Origin: Syntrophomonas sp. DTU019
GTDB taxonomy: Bacteria; Bacillota; Syntrophomonadia; Syntrophomonadales; Syntrophomonadaceae
Length of the DNA: 64,000 nucleotides
Assembly: GCA_913757435.1 (NCBI GenBank)
Contig: CAJYDM010000002.1
Span: 62,001 to 126,000, forward strand
Reading direction: 5' to 3'
Shown here one piece after another: positions 35,170 to 43,090 of the stretch (the stretch's first letter is position 1; each line of letters starts with the position of its first letter). The notes under the pieces were generated by a model, which saw nothing but the letters and a program-made list of their open reading frames with translations, searched no databases and was not told where the DNA came from. A program made the translations under genes and the position numbers.

Positions 35170-37239
35170 CTAGGAAGTCAATACCCTTAGCGCGGAAACT
35201 AAATCCCATGCTTCCCAGTACCTGCGGTTGACCCTCTCCACTTCCCTCTCAACCCCCAGCCACCCCTTAACCTCATCGATCCGTGCCTTAAGTGGCAGTT
35301 TTTTATTGGCCGCCGGGCGGGAGAGTTTATTCTCTAATGAACTGAGGTTTTCCACGATGTCCTGATGCAGAGCAGTTGCAGATATCTTGGTCAACCAATC
35401 TGGTTTTTCGCTTACAAGACCGGGGAATCTCAAGTAAATATCGTTACATTCTGCTATCTGCAGATTGGCTTGCCGTCCTGCCTGTTTAGCCAACATATTG
35501 ATCAAGATTTTTGTTCTTCTGCCGCCAAAATGAAACACATAAGTTTCATTCTCGGTCTGAACTATTGGCCAAACATCGTCGGGAATATCAAGAAAGTATC
35601 TCAAGGCCTGGGCCTGGTTGCTGCTGTCCGGGCCTTCAAAGCCCACATAACCCCAACTGGCTTCCTCCTGCGCTTTCTTCTGCTTGGTAACCAGCAGCCG
35701 GTTGGATTCGATGCCTTGCACCTGCAGTTTCTTACCTCCGGTTTTAAGCCCTTTGCCCTGGCTGTATCTGACCCCGGAGGCGATCCTTTCCCCGGTGGTG
35801 GCATCTACCACTTGGTAGCCGCCTTTGTCTTCGATATTGCTATGGATGAATCCAGTTCCCATGCGGTCTAACCAGAATCGTCCCAGTTTTATTCTGCCAT
35901 GGTCATTGACCAGTTCGCTTTCAGTCACCAGGGTATCTAACAGGCCTTGCAAGGGTTGGCCGGGCACACACTCATTGATCAGCGATTGTATTTTCTCGAG
36001 GCTTCTATAACCTTTCGGTGACTGAAATATGTATGAAGCCACTTGCTGGCGGGCCACAGCGTAGTGTGGCCCTGGGACATTATCGCCCAGGAACCCGTAT
36101 CTAGCCGCCTCCAGCATGGCGGAATTTATCAAAGCATCCTTTTCATTGCTGGCACAGAATAAGACTCGGGTCTTATTAGTGCGGCGGTTGCCGCGCCCGA
36201 TGCGCTGCAAGAGATCAGACACATTTGGGGCGGGGCCGTTTAACACCACTAAATCGATATCCCCTATATCTATCCCCAGCTCCAAAGTAGAGGTAGCAAA
36301 AATTATCACCGCATCTGATTTCCTGGCAATTTCCTCGGCCTGTTCGCGGATGTGCTGGCTCAAGCTGCCGTGATGGGCCAGGATTTCATAGCCATGGTGG
36401 GTCAGCTCTTCCCTCATGGTGTAGGCCAAATAGTCCACATCTTTCCTGGCATTGCAGAACACCAGGATTTTTTCTTTTTGGGGCTCTTTTGCTATGTAAG
36501 TTAATAGACTGTCTATTAGTCGTTTTGGTTCTTGGGGTGAGGCAATGCATTCTATCTCTCTTTTACCTTTAACCACAACCGGCTGGCCACCGGGAATGAA
36601 GGCTTCTAAGACCAATTCCGGGTTGTTTATGGTAGCGCTCAGCCCTACCACCTGGATAGCCTGGCTGCGGCACCAGCCTTTTTCCCGGGCCTGCTTTTTA
36701 AGTTTCCTTAGGCGCTGCAACAGCCACCTGACCTGTTCGCCACGGGCACTCCCATACAACAGATGGATCTCGTCGAGCACAATAGCGACCGTATCAGCCA
36801 GTATATGCCCGTGTGCAGTTTTGCCCCGGCACAGCAAGGAGTCGAATGATTCCGGAGTGGTGAGGATCACCTGGGCCCGCTCACAGGCCATATCATGATG
36901 GTCTCCGGTCCTGCGGGCCACGGTTAATCCCAATTCCTTTAAAGCATCGGCCAGCCGGCCATAAAGGTCATTTACCAAGGCCCGCGTCGGTGTGACATAG
37001 AGGATTTTCCACGGGGTGATTCGGTCAATGTTCCGTTCCACCAGAGGGGCGCACACCGCTTCGGTTTTGCCGCTGGCGGTAGCCGAACAGAGCAGGATGT
37101 CGCGGCCTTGGCTGATTACCGGAATGGCCGCCCGTTGCACTGCGGTCAACCGTCCGAACCTGCCGAAGAATGCCGACCAGGCCCGGGGCATGCTGGCTGC
37201 AAGCTGACGATCCAGTTTAAGATCAGGATCAATTGCCAC
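35170..37239 (-). CDS. Lhr-like SF2 DNA helicase of the triple-ATPase operon
   Basis: About 689 residues. Helicase domain 1: ATASGKTEAV (Walker A, near residue 52), VTPTRAL, DEIHLLYG (box near 156), LSATINNPE. Domain 2: LAHHGSLS, ATSTLELGIDIGDIDLVV, LQRIGRGNRR. The C-terminal 250 residues are an Lhr-like extension. It resembles the helicases (BrxH) that accompany BrxD in BREX-like loci. The GTG at 37239, with GGGGAGG upstream, gives an 11-bp overlap with the preceding ATPase gene; a longer start at 37269 is possible. Last gene of a five-gene operon. Confidence 0.85.
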   Translation of the reverse strand: MAIDPDLKLDRQLAASMPRAWSAFFGRFGRLTAVQRAAIPVISQGRDILLCSATASGKTEAVCAPLVERNIDRITPWKILYVTPTRALVNDLYGRLADALKELGLTVARRTGDHHDMACERAQVILTTPESFDSLLCRGKTAHGHILADTVAIVLDEIHLLYGSARGEQVRWLLQRLRKLKKQAREKGWCRSQAIQVVGLSATINNPELVLEAFIPGGQPVVVKGKREIECIASPQEPKRLIDSLLTYIAKEPQKEKILVFCNARKDVDYLAYTMREELTHHGYEILAHHGSLSQHIREQAEEIARKSDAVIIFATSTLELGIDIGDIDLVVLNGPAPNVSDLLQRIGRGNRRTNKTRVLFCASNEKDALINSAMLEAARYGFLGDNVPGPHYAVARQQVASYIFQSPKGYRSLEKIQSLINECVPGQPLQGLLDTLVTESELVNDHGRIKLGRFWLDRMGTGFIHSNIEDKGGYQVVDATTGERIASGVRYSQGKGLKTGGKKLQVQGIESNRLLVTKQKKAQEEASWGYVGFEGPDSSNQAQALRYFLDIPDDVWPIVQTENETYVFHFGGRRTKILINMLAKQAGRQANLQIAECNDIYLRFPGLVSEKPDWLTKISATALHQDIVENLSSLENKLSRPAANKKLPLKARIDEVKGWLGVEREVERVNRRYWEAWDLVSALRVLTS

Positions 37240-38569
37240 TGCTCCTTGACCTCCCCGGACCGTATTCATTATCCAGAACCGCCATATAGTATTTGATGAA
37301 AGCCCGCACCAGATCGGTTTGGTCGCGGCTTTCCAAGAGCATCTGGGTTTTGTCTATCAGACCCTGGTCATAACTGGCTGCTATCTGGTAAGTGGATTGA
37401 TATAGGGTATAGATACTGTTGGCCAGTTGCTCTTTCTGGGCATCGGACCAGGGGTTGAGGAAATACTGTTTACCACCGCCGCTATCCACCAAGTTTTCAA
37501 CCCAGGGGTCGCCCTTGTGCCCGTCCTGGCTAACAGCCCCAATAAAGATGGCTAACGGGGCTGGCGGAATACGGAAATCCTGTGAAACGTAGTGTTCCAA
37601 AACGCTGATTAACTCTCTGGCCTTGGCCCGGTCTGAGGCGCTTAACATGCGATGAGCCTCAAATTCATCAATAGTGATTACTAAGCCCTTATAGCCTGCG
37701 GCCTTAGCCAGTACGGCATGCCCGGCCAGAGACATTATGAACATTATGAATTTATCGCGGGCTCCTTTGGCTACCATCGGCTTGAAGTTGATTTGCGCCC
37801 GCTTGAGGTTGGTTTCCATAGCCAAATCGGCTTTGACCTGGGTTGCGCTGACATTCTCGCTGCCAGCTAAACATTCCTCCAAAAGGTGAGCCAAGCCTTC
37901 GATTTGCTGGCTGGTTTTCAGTTTGCGGATGAAATCGAAGTTTTCGGGAAAATAGTCTAAGTCTTTTAGAGGTTTTGGTATGGAGTCATAACCATTTTGC
38001 ATGGCTTTAAGATAAACATCCAGCAAGGGCATCTCTATGCTTAAGTCCTTGCCTTCAAGGGATAACCAGATATTATACAACAGCCTCTGCGGGGCCGAGA
38101 AATTATTACTCTTGCCGTCGATCTCTATTTTAGCCGCCAAATAGCCCTGATCCAGGGCAATCTGTCTGACCAGGGCCATGGTATGACTCTTTCCGGTGCC
38201 AAAAGGCCCGCATATTTCGTGAATACGGCATTTCCGGGCGGGAAGGCAATTTCCGATCCATCCCGCCATATCTTGGTATCCCACCGTTAAGAACTCCAGG
38301 TGGGATTCCGGCACCAGACCGAAGCGTAAGGCTTCCAGGGCTTTGACTTGCTGGAATTTATCCATATCCACAGCCGCTCTAACCGGTGGCGACATTTCCG
38401 GGATGTCGTTTTCCTCATCTATGGCGGCGATGTTGTCATAGGATTGTTTAATAGTCAACCCGGCGGGAGAGACCAGCTTGACCAAAGCGCCATCACCGGT
38501 CAGTTTTACAATTATGGCTTCTCCCAGTTGTTTGACCAGGACTTTCATGCCGGTGCGAAATCCCATCAT
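37229..38569 (-). CDS. BrxD-like (DUF2791) P-loop ATPase 1
   Basis: 446 residues. A beta-rich N-terminal region of about 60 residues precedes the ATPase. Walker A is GPFGTGKSHT (residues 121-130), Walker B is LVITIDEFE (Asp301-Glu302), and a sensor region IFIGAVSQDG follows. It belongs to the DUF2791/BrxD group of BREX ATP-binding proteins, thought to couple ATP hydrolysis to DNA transactions with a helicase. It is the most diverged of three paralogues in tandem. Two bases separate it from the upstream gene, and it overlaps the helicase gene. Confidence 0.8.
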   Translation of the reverse strand: MMGFRTGMKVLVKQLGEAIIVKLTGDGALVKLVSPAGLTIKQSYDNIAAIDEENDIPEMSPPVRAAVDMDKFQQVKALEALRFGLVPESHLEFLTVGYQDMAGWIGNCLPARKCRIHEICGPFGTGKSHTMALVRQIALDQGYLAAKIEIDGKSNNFSAPQRLLYNIWLSLEGKDLSIEMPLLDVYLKAMQNGYDSIPKPLKDLDYFPENFDFIRKLKTSQQIEGLAHLLEECLAGSENVSATQVKADLAMETNLKRAQINFKPMVAKGARDKFIMFIMSLAGHAVLAKAAGYKGLVITIDEFEAHRMLSASDRAKARELISVLEHYVSQDFRIPPAPLAIFIGAVSQDGHKGDPWVENLVDSGGGKQYFLNPWSDAQKEQLANSIYTLYQSTYQIAASYDQGLIDKTQMLLESRDQTDLVRAFIKYYMAVLDNEYGPGRSRSSGN

Positions 38570-38571
38570 TC

Positions 38572-39798
38572 CTATACCTCATCTTCCTCAAGCGGAGATA
38601 CTGCGGCTGCGGCCTCCAAGGAGCCACGGTTGAGTATGTTTAACAGCAGTGTGGAGGTGCGTTTGGTCATCTCCCTGCGGCTGCTGCTGGATATGTCCTC
38701 TTCGATGATATCCGCTGCGATCTGGTTGATTTTATTGATGGCCTGGCTCTTATCAACGGCTAGTGGCATCCCGGCATGATCATAAAGCAAATCCGCCAGA
38801 CGATGGCCAATTTTTCTCAGTTCTGCTTCCCGGTCAGTGGGTGCCGTTAGACTGATCAAGGCAGCGTAATCATTCCCGTCCATGAAGCCCTGTCCCGGGG
38901 GGGTGTCGATGCGCTGCTTTAAAGCCATGTATTGCATCATGCTCTGTACCACTTCATCGGTTAAGGCATAGACGAAAAACACCGCACCACCGGCCAGGTC
39001 GTTTATTACCCCGATATCGGCCCTTAATAAGGCCAGAATCTTTTGTATTTTATCTTTGCTGGTTTGCTGGAACCCGATGTCGGCTTCATCCAAGCACACC
39101 ACGGTTCCCTTAAATCCTGCATAGCGGATAAACTGGAACATGGAGAACATGGCCTGGCTGGCACATAGTTTCAATTCGTCACCTTTTACCGGCTGTTCTC
39201 CCAGACGACTGGCTATTTCTTTACTATCAAAGGCTCCCTCCAGCCACTGGCAGGCGGTCTTGAAACCGTCTTGATCTTCTTGGTCATAATACCTGACTGC
39301 CTTTTGGGCTACACGCGCGAATTTGTCCAACTTAAAATCATGGTCAGTGATGCCATTAAGCCAACCTTGAAAAGCTGCTTCGGCTGCATCGGGGTCAGGC
39401 AGCATACCCTGCACGTTCTTTGCAGAGGCCGTCAGCATTTCTCTCATGCCCCGCCCGGAAGAGTCGGGCATGCGCAGGTTGCGGACGATTTCCTTATAAA
39501 CCAGGAGACGGTTGCTATAATCCAGGTCTTTGTCCAAACTGACCTCTGAAGTGGCAAACCCCTGATTGGCCGCGATCTCCATCAGCTGGCGCAAGAAATG
39601 GGTTTTTCCGGAGCCAAATGGACCCACCACGAACTTCTCGGCTGATCCCCCGCGAACGGCAATGCGGTTTTGCAGATATACCTTATTAAGGCGCTCGAAA
39701 ACATTTTCATAGCCAACCCCGAACAGGCTGCAGCCCGCTGCCGGTGCCACCCCATTGGTAGCCATGGTCTCTAAAATGCCGATGTAATCAATAGTCAC
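38572..39798 (-). CDS. BrxD-like (DUF2791) P-loop ATPase 2
   Basis: 408 residues. Walker A is GPFGSGKTHFL (residues 59-69), Walker B is TVVCLDEADIG (Asp237-Glu238). Residues 1-35 (IDYIGILETMATNGVAPAAG) match the same N-terminal segment in the next paralogue, showing they arose by duplication. The GTG start at 39798 overlaps the previous stop (GTGA). Probably forms hetero-oligomers with its two paralogues; this is inference. Confidence 0.8.
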   Translation of the reverse strand: MTIDYIGILETMATNGVAPAAGCSLFGVGYENVFERLNKVYLQNRIAVRGGSAEKFVVGPFGSGKTHFLRQLMEIAANQGFATSEVSLDKDLDYSNRLLVYKEIVRNLRMPDSSGRGMREMLTASAKNVQGMLPDPDAAEAAFQGWLNGITDHDFKLDKFARVAQKAVRYYDQEDQDGFKTACQWLEGAFDSKEIASRLGEQPVKGDELKLCASQAMFSMFQFIRYAGFKGTVVCLDEADIGFQQTSKDKIQKILALLRADIGVINDLAGGAVFFVYALTDEVVQSMMQYMALKQRIDTPPGQGFMDGNDYAALISLTAPTDREAELRKIGHRLADLLYDHAGMPLAVDKSQAINKINQIAADIIEEDISSSSRREMTKRTSTLLLNILNRGSLEAAAAVSPLEEDEV

Positions 39799-40958
39799 CT
39801 TTCTCTCCCCCTTATCCGCTCCATCGCTAAGACAGCGAGCCCTTTCATCAAGTCCCGCTTGTAGCCGCTGCCGGCGTTTTGTTCGATTATCCTGGTACCC
39901 TGCTGGTTCATGGTCTCAGCCAGACCTTGGCAGGATGCGCCGCATTTTTCGACTACTGCACATAAGCGGCCAATCGACTGTTCCAGGAATAGCTCGGCTT
40001 CCCGAGCGGTATTGACTTGTTCCAGGCCTAAAACAGGCCAGCGCCAGGAACCATTTATGCCTTGATCTCTTACCATGGCCAGGCGCTGCCCCAGGGCTTG
40101 ATAGTGTATAATCATGGTTTCCAGGAATCCCGGCAGTATGGTAAAGACCACAATGGTGCGAGGCAGGGTGCCGGTTATGCACCCGTCCACCAGATGGCGC
40201 ATCAGATTAGCCGCATTTAGTTGCTTTTGGTTGGGCTTGCCGCCTTTAGGCTGAAATGATTTTTCATTCTCATCGAATAGGAACATGAAGCCAGACAGGC
40301 CTAATATGTTAAGGCTTTCAATGAGAGTCTTGATAAATGCTTCGGCATTGCGTTCATTTAAAGAATTCTTGACCCCATAAATACCGGCCCTTTTTAAGTC
40401 CGCTGCGGTTACTTTATCGCCATGCAGGAAAGCGCGCAGCAAATTCGCCTTAGTGGTGTTGCTATTACTCTGCTGAACGGCCTGAAAGATGGCGTTTTTA
40501 AATCCCGGATGGGGCATAGGGGTGGTTTTTAATTGCGCTAGGCCTTTCGCTCCCTGGCGGCCTAAGGAGGTCACGATATTAAACAATGACCGCACCGGTT
40601 CACCATTAATATTGGCCTGCATATTCTGGAGAATATATCGAGTGATGGCCTTCCAGTCCTCCAGGCGGAGGTCCGAGGACAGGTCGGTCCTTACTACTGC
40701 AAATCCTGCTTCCAAGGCCCGCTCTTCCAATAGTTTGAGCAGATGGGTTTTACCGGCTCCATATGGCCCCTCAAAAAATCGGCAGGTAGAGCCGCCACCA
40801 GCTACCAGGTGGTCGCATATCTCCTCGACAAAAAACCTCAGGTAGTGATCACTGCCAACATCAAAGACTGAGGCGTTGGTCTGTGGCGGTTCACCGTATT
40901 CAGCCATAGTTTCCAAGGCGGTTATTATAGCATCAGGAGTGACATCTGTTAGGTACAT
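39795..40958 (-). CDS. BrxD-like (DUF2791) P-loop ATPase 3
   Basis: 387 residues. N-terminal TPDAIITALETMAEYGEPPQ matches the paralogue downstream. Walker A is GPYGAGKTHLL (residues 64-74), Walker B is FMFLFDENEKSF (Asp229-Glu230), and TIVVFTILPGFL is a sensor-like strand. AAGGA lies eight bases before the ATG. It overlaps the next gene by 4 bp. Confidence 0.8.
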   Translation of the reverse strand: MYLTDVTPDAIITALETMAEYGEPPQTNASVFDVGSDHYLRFFVEEICDHLVAGGGSTCRFFEGPYGAGKTHLLKLLEERALEAGFAVVRTDLSSDLRLEDWKAITRYILQNMQANINGEPVRSLFNIVTSLGRQGAKGLAQLKTTPMPHPGFKNAIFQAVQQSNSNTTKANLLRAFLHGDKVTAADLKRAGIYGVKNSLNERNAEAFIKTLIESLNILGLSGFMFLFDENEKSFQPKGGKPNQKQLNAANLMRHLVDGCITGTLPRTIVVFTILPGFLETMIIHYQALGQRLAMVRDQGINGSWRWPVLGLEQVNTAREAELFLEQSIGRLCAVVEKCGASCQGLAETMNQQGTRIIEQNAGSGYKRDLMKGLAVLAMERIRGRER

Positions 40959-41018
40959 ATCTGATTTCCTTCTTGGTGCCGGGCCTATTCAAGTGCCTTT
41001 TGGCCTCGGCTGCCGTGG

Positions 41019-41894
41019 TCATCTCAAATTTCCTTCTTGCGCTTGTTTTACATAACAGATAAACCTGTATTCATTAGCGGCCTCCAAGCCGTTTACTACT
41101 ACCCCATTGCCTTTATTGACCTCGCTCATACTGCCCGTCTGCCAGGCTAGCTTGATCTCTGCAGGGATTTGGGATGTCATACTGCGGTACAGATCGAGGT
41201 TGTATAAAAAGGCGTACTTAGGGAATTCAACAAAGCGGTCCAGTTTAAGGTGAGGTTTTTTGGTTTCATACCTGCTTCTTACCAGGGCGATGCGAACCTC
41301 GCGGTAGAAATCATTAATTGCCACCAGCGATTGGTCCAGGCTGCGGGAATTCCTTTTGCGGGCTTCCACATAAGCCTCCCAGAATACCTTGGTCAACAAT
41401 TCAGGAGGCAGAGCGGCCTTCTCTAATAGCGTTAAGGCGGTCCCTTCGGCCTTTTGGATATCTTCCACAGAACCCACTGACTGCCACTTGGTCAGATTCT
41501 CCTGGTTGTAACAGAAGCTGATCATGGCTTGTTCAAAGTTGATTTGCAGCTCCAAGGGGCCGATCCGCCAGCCTTTGATAAACTCGCGGGTAGCTTTGCC
41601 GCTCTGCTGTGCGTCCCTGATGTAGGCAGAGATCAGGCGTTTAATGTTGTTGGCGCGATTATGGCGGGCAGTAGTGACAAAGGATTGCGCCTTGGTTTTA
41701 TAGGCTTGATAGTGATGAATGAACTCCGCATCATTGGGCATAGTCTGCAAGGCCTTATCTAATTGCGCTAAAGCCTGGGGGTCGGATGCTTTTATCTTAG
41801 CTATGCTTTCAAACCATTTGCTTAAACTTTTAGCTTCTTTCTGGATCTCTTTAAAGGATTGAGTTTCGTTGAAACCGTCTATATTCTCAGGCAC
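41019..41894 (-). CDS. Unrecognised first gene of the triple-ATPase operon
   Basis: About 291 residues, mostly helical, with no membrane segment or nucleotide-binding motif. The C-terminal part FPKYAFLYNLDLYRSM then IPAEIKLAWQTGS and AANEYRFICYVKQAQ is distinctive but I do not know the family. A GTG at 41894 has AAGGAG ten bases upstream; a TTG at 41924 would add ten residues. As the leading gene with an ATPase trio behind it, it could be the recognition or adaptor subunit; that is a guess. A 21-bp palindrome lies 85 bp upstream. Confidence 0.65.
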   Translation of the reverse strand: MPENIDGFNETQSFKEIQKEAKSLSKWFESIAKIKASDPQALAQLDKALQTMPNDAEFIHHYQAYKTKAQSFVTTARHNRANNIKRLISAYIRDAQQSGKATREFIKGWRIGPLELQINFEQAMISFCYNQENLTKWQSVGSVEDIQKAEGTALTLLEKAALPPELLTKVFWEAYVEARKRNSRSLDQSLVAINDFYREVRIALVRSRYETKKPHLKLDRFVEFPKYAFLYNLDLYRSMTSQIPAEIKLAWQTGSMSEVNKGNGVVVNGLEAANEYRFICYVKQAQEGNLR

Positions 41895-41978
41895 CTGGGG
41901 ACCACTCCTTACAAAAATATCCAAATGCGCTTAATCCACACTTTAGTAAAATTTTCTAGAAATAGTTACACAATTCCT

Positions 41979-41999
41979 GCAAAAACGGTACGTTTTTGC
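41979..41999. promoter_or_regulatory. Perfect 9-3-9 inverted repeat upstream of the triple-ATPase operon
   Basis: GCAAAAACG GTA CGTTTTTGC lies in the divergent gap between the 41894 operon (minus) and the RelB/YafQ module (plus). No T-run follows on either strand, so it looks like an operator for a dimeric regulator rather than a terminator. No regulator gene is adjacent. Confidence 0.5.
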
Positions 42000-42085
42000 G
42001 GAGTGGGCGTGACTCTCCTCGATATTTTTCTCTTATTGTAATGACAGCGCAAAGCAAATATATCTATTTGATTGCATTGATGCAT

Positions 42086-42100
42086 ATAATACGATATTAT
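42086..42100. promoter_or_regulatory. Promoter -10 and operator of the RelB/YafQ module
   Basis: ATAATA CGA TATTAT is an inverted repeat overlapping a perfect TATAAT (42085-42090), 26 bp upstream of the antitoxin start. This is the expected arrangement for antitoxin autorepression. Confidence 0.55.
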
Positions 42101-42125
42101 CAAGCTGTAGAAAGGAGTTGATACT

Positions 42126-42395
42126 GTGGCTAGCACGACCAACTTAAATATTCGTGTAGATGAGGAATTAAAACGCAAGGCTGAGGCCTTATTTGCCGAA
42201 CTGGGGCTTAATATGTCCACAGCCATGAATATTTTCCTGCGGCATGCCGTTCGCTACGGCGGCATTCCTTTTGATCTCCGTATTGAAAGGCCAAATGCCG
42301 AAACCCTAGCTGCAATTGATGATGTCAATCACAATCGAAATATGAGCAAAACCTTTGACAGCGTTAGTGCGTTAATGGAGGATCTGAATGCTTAG
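42126..42395 (+). CDS. RelB/DinJ-family antitoxin
   Basis: 89 residues. NLNIRVDEELKRKAEALFAE then GLNMSTAMNIFLRHAVRYGG is the ribbon-helix-helix DNA-binding domain of RelB/DinJ; the tail binds the toxin. GTG start with AAAGGAG upstream. The gene overlaps the toxin gene by 8 bp. Confidence 0.9.
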   Translation: MASTTNLNIRVDEELKRKAEALFAELGLNMSTAMNIFLRHAVRYGGIPFDLRIERPNAETLAAIDDVNHNRNMSKTFDSVSALMEDLNA

Positions 42396-42660
42396 AATCA
42401 GGTACTCCAGTCGGTTCAAAAAAGACTTCAGGGCAGTTGTCAGGCGCGGCTATGATGTCCGGCTGTTAGAAGAAGTCCTTAACCTGCTGGTTCACGAAAA
42501 GGCGCTTCCTTATAAGTACCTTGATCATCCTCTTGCCGGTAACTATGCCGGGCATCGGGAATGCCATATAACCCCTGACTGGCTGTTAGTTTATAAGGTT
42601 GAAAGAGACATCTTAATACTGTCTTTGACACGAACCGGGACACATAGTGACCTGTTTTAG
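42388..42660 (+). CDS. YafQ-family mRNA interferase toxin
   Basis: 90 residues with the YafQ signature: SRFKKDFRAVVRRGYD, HPLAGNYAGHRECHITPDWL and LLVYKVERDILILSLTRTGT HSDLF; the conserved histidines and the C-terminal HSDLF are present. YafQ cleaves mRNA in the ribosomal A site. Confidence 0.92.
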   Translation: MLRIRYSSRFKKDFRAVVRRGYDVRLLEEVLNLLVHEKALPYKYLDHPLAGNYAGHRECHITPDWLLVYKVERDILILSLTRTGTHSDLF

Positions 42661-42822
42661 TCTGTCGGCACACGATTGCAGAAGCTATGAACTATTAGGT
42701 AATGCCAAATAGTTTGAATATCTCGATTTCACAAGTTAAATCGGCTACCAATGCCGGAACAGTTATTCTTTTTTCCGAAGGCGCTAGCTGGAATAAATAA
42801 AACCTACGCAAAGGGTATTAGG

Positions 42823-43038
42823 ATGTTCTTCTCGTTCCGTTTCCGCAACAAAACCGTAAAAGAGCTCCGCAAGAACCGGGGCTACACCGCCAATGAGCTG
42901 GCGCAGACACTCAAGATAAAACCCAGCATCATACATCGGGTTGACGATACCCCACTTAAAAACGTGCCAGAACCGCTATATTCCAAATTGCTCCCCATCT
43001 TGCGCGGCGATGAGGTTGACAAAGCCCCATGGCTGTAG
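42823..43038 (+). CDS. Small helix-turn-helix-like protein
   Basis: 71 residues. KTVKELRKNRGYTANELAQT then LKIKPSIIHRVDDTPLKNV looks like a short XRE-type helix-turn-helix; the end is SKLLPILRGDEVDKAPWL. AAGGG lies eight bases before the ATG. Its 3' end is repeated in degraded form at 54578-54637. Role unknown. Confidence 0.5.
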   Translation: MFFSFRFRNKTVKELRKNRGYTANELAQTLKIKPSIIHRVDDTPLKNVPEPLYSKLLPILRGDEVDKAPWL

Positions 43039-43090
43039 AATTTACCTCACCCATTCACAGCCGATATGCACTTCACTGTGCTATTCCCCA

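Noticed and set aside
35170-40958. Complete BREX system
   Set aside because: BrxD-like ATPases and a helicase are present, but no PglZ phosphatase, PglX in the operon, BrxC/PglY, PglW or BrxL; the methylase at 22-27 kb is a separate, broken operon.
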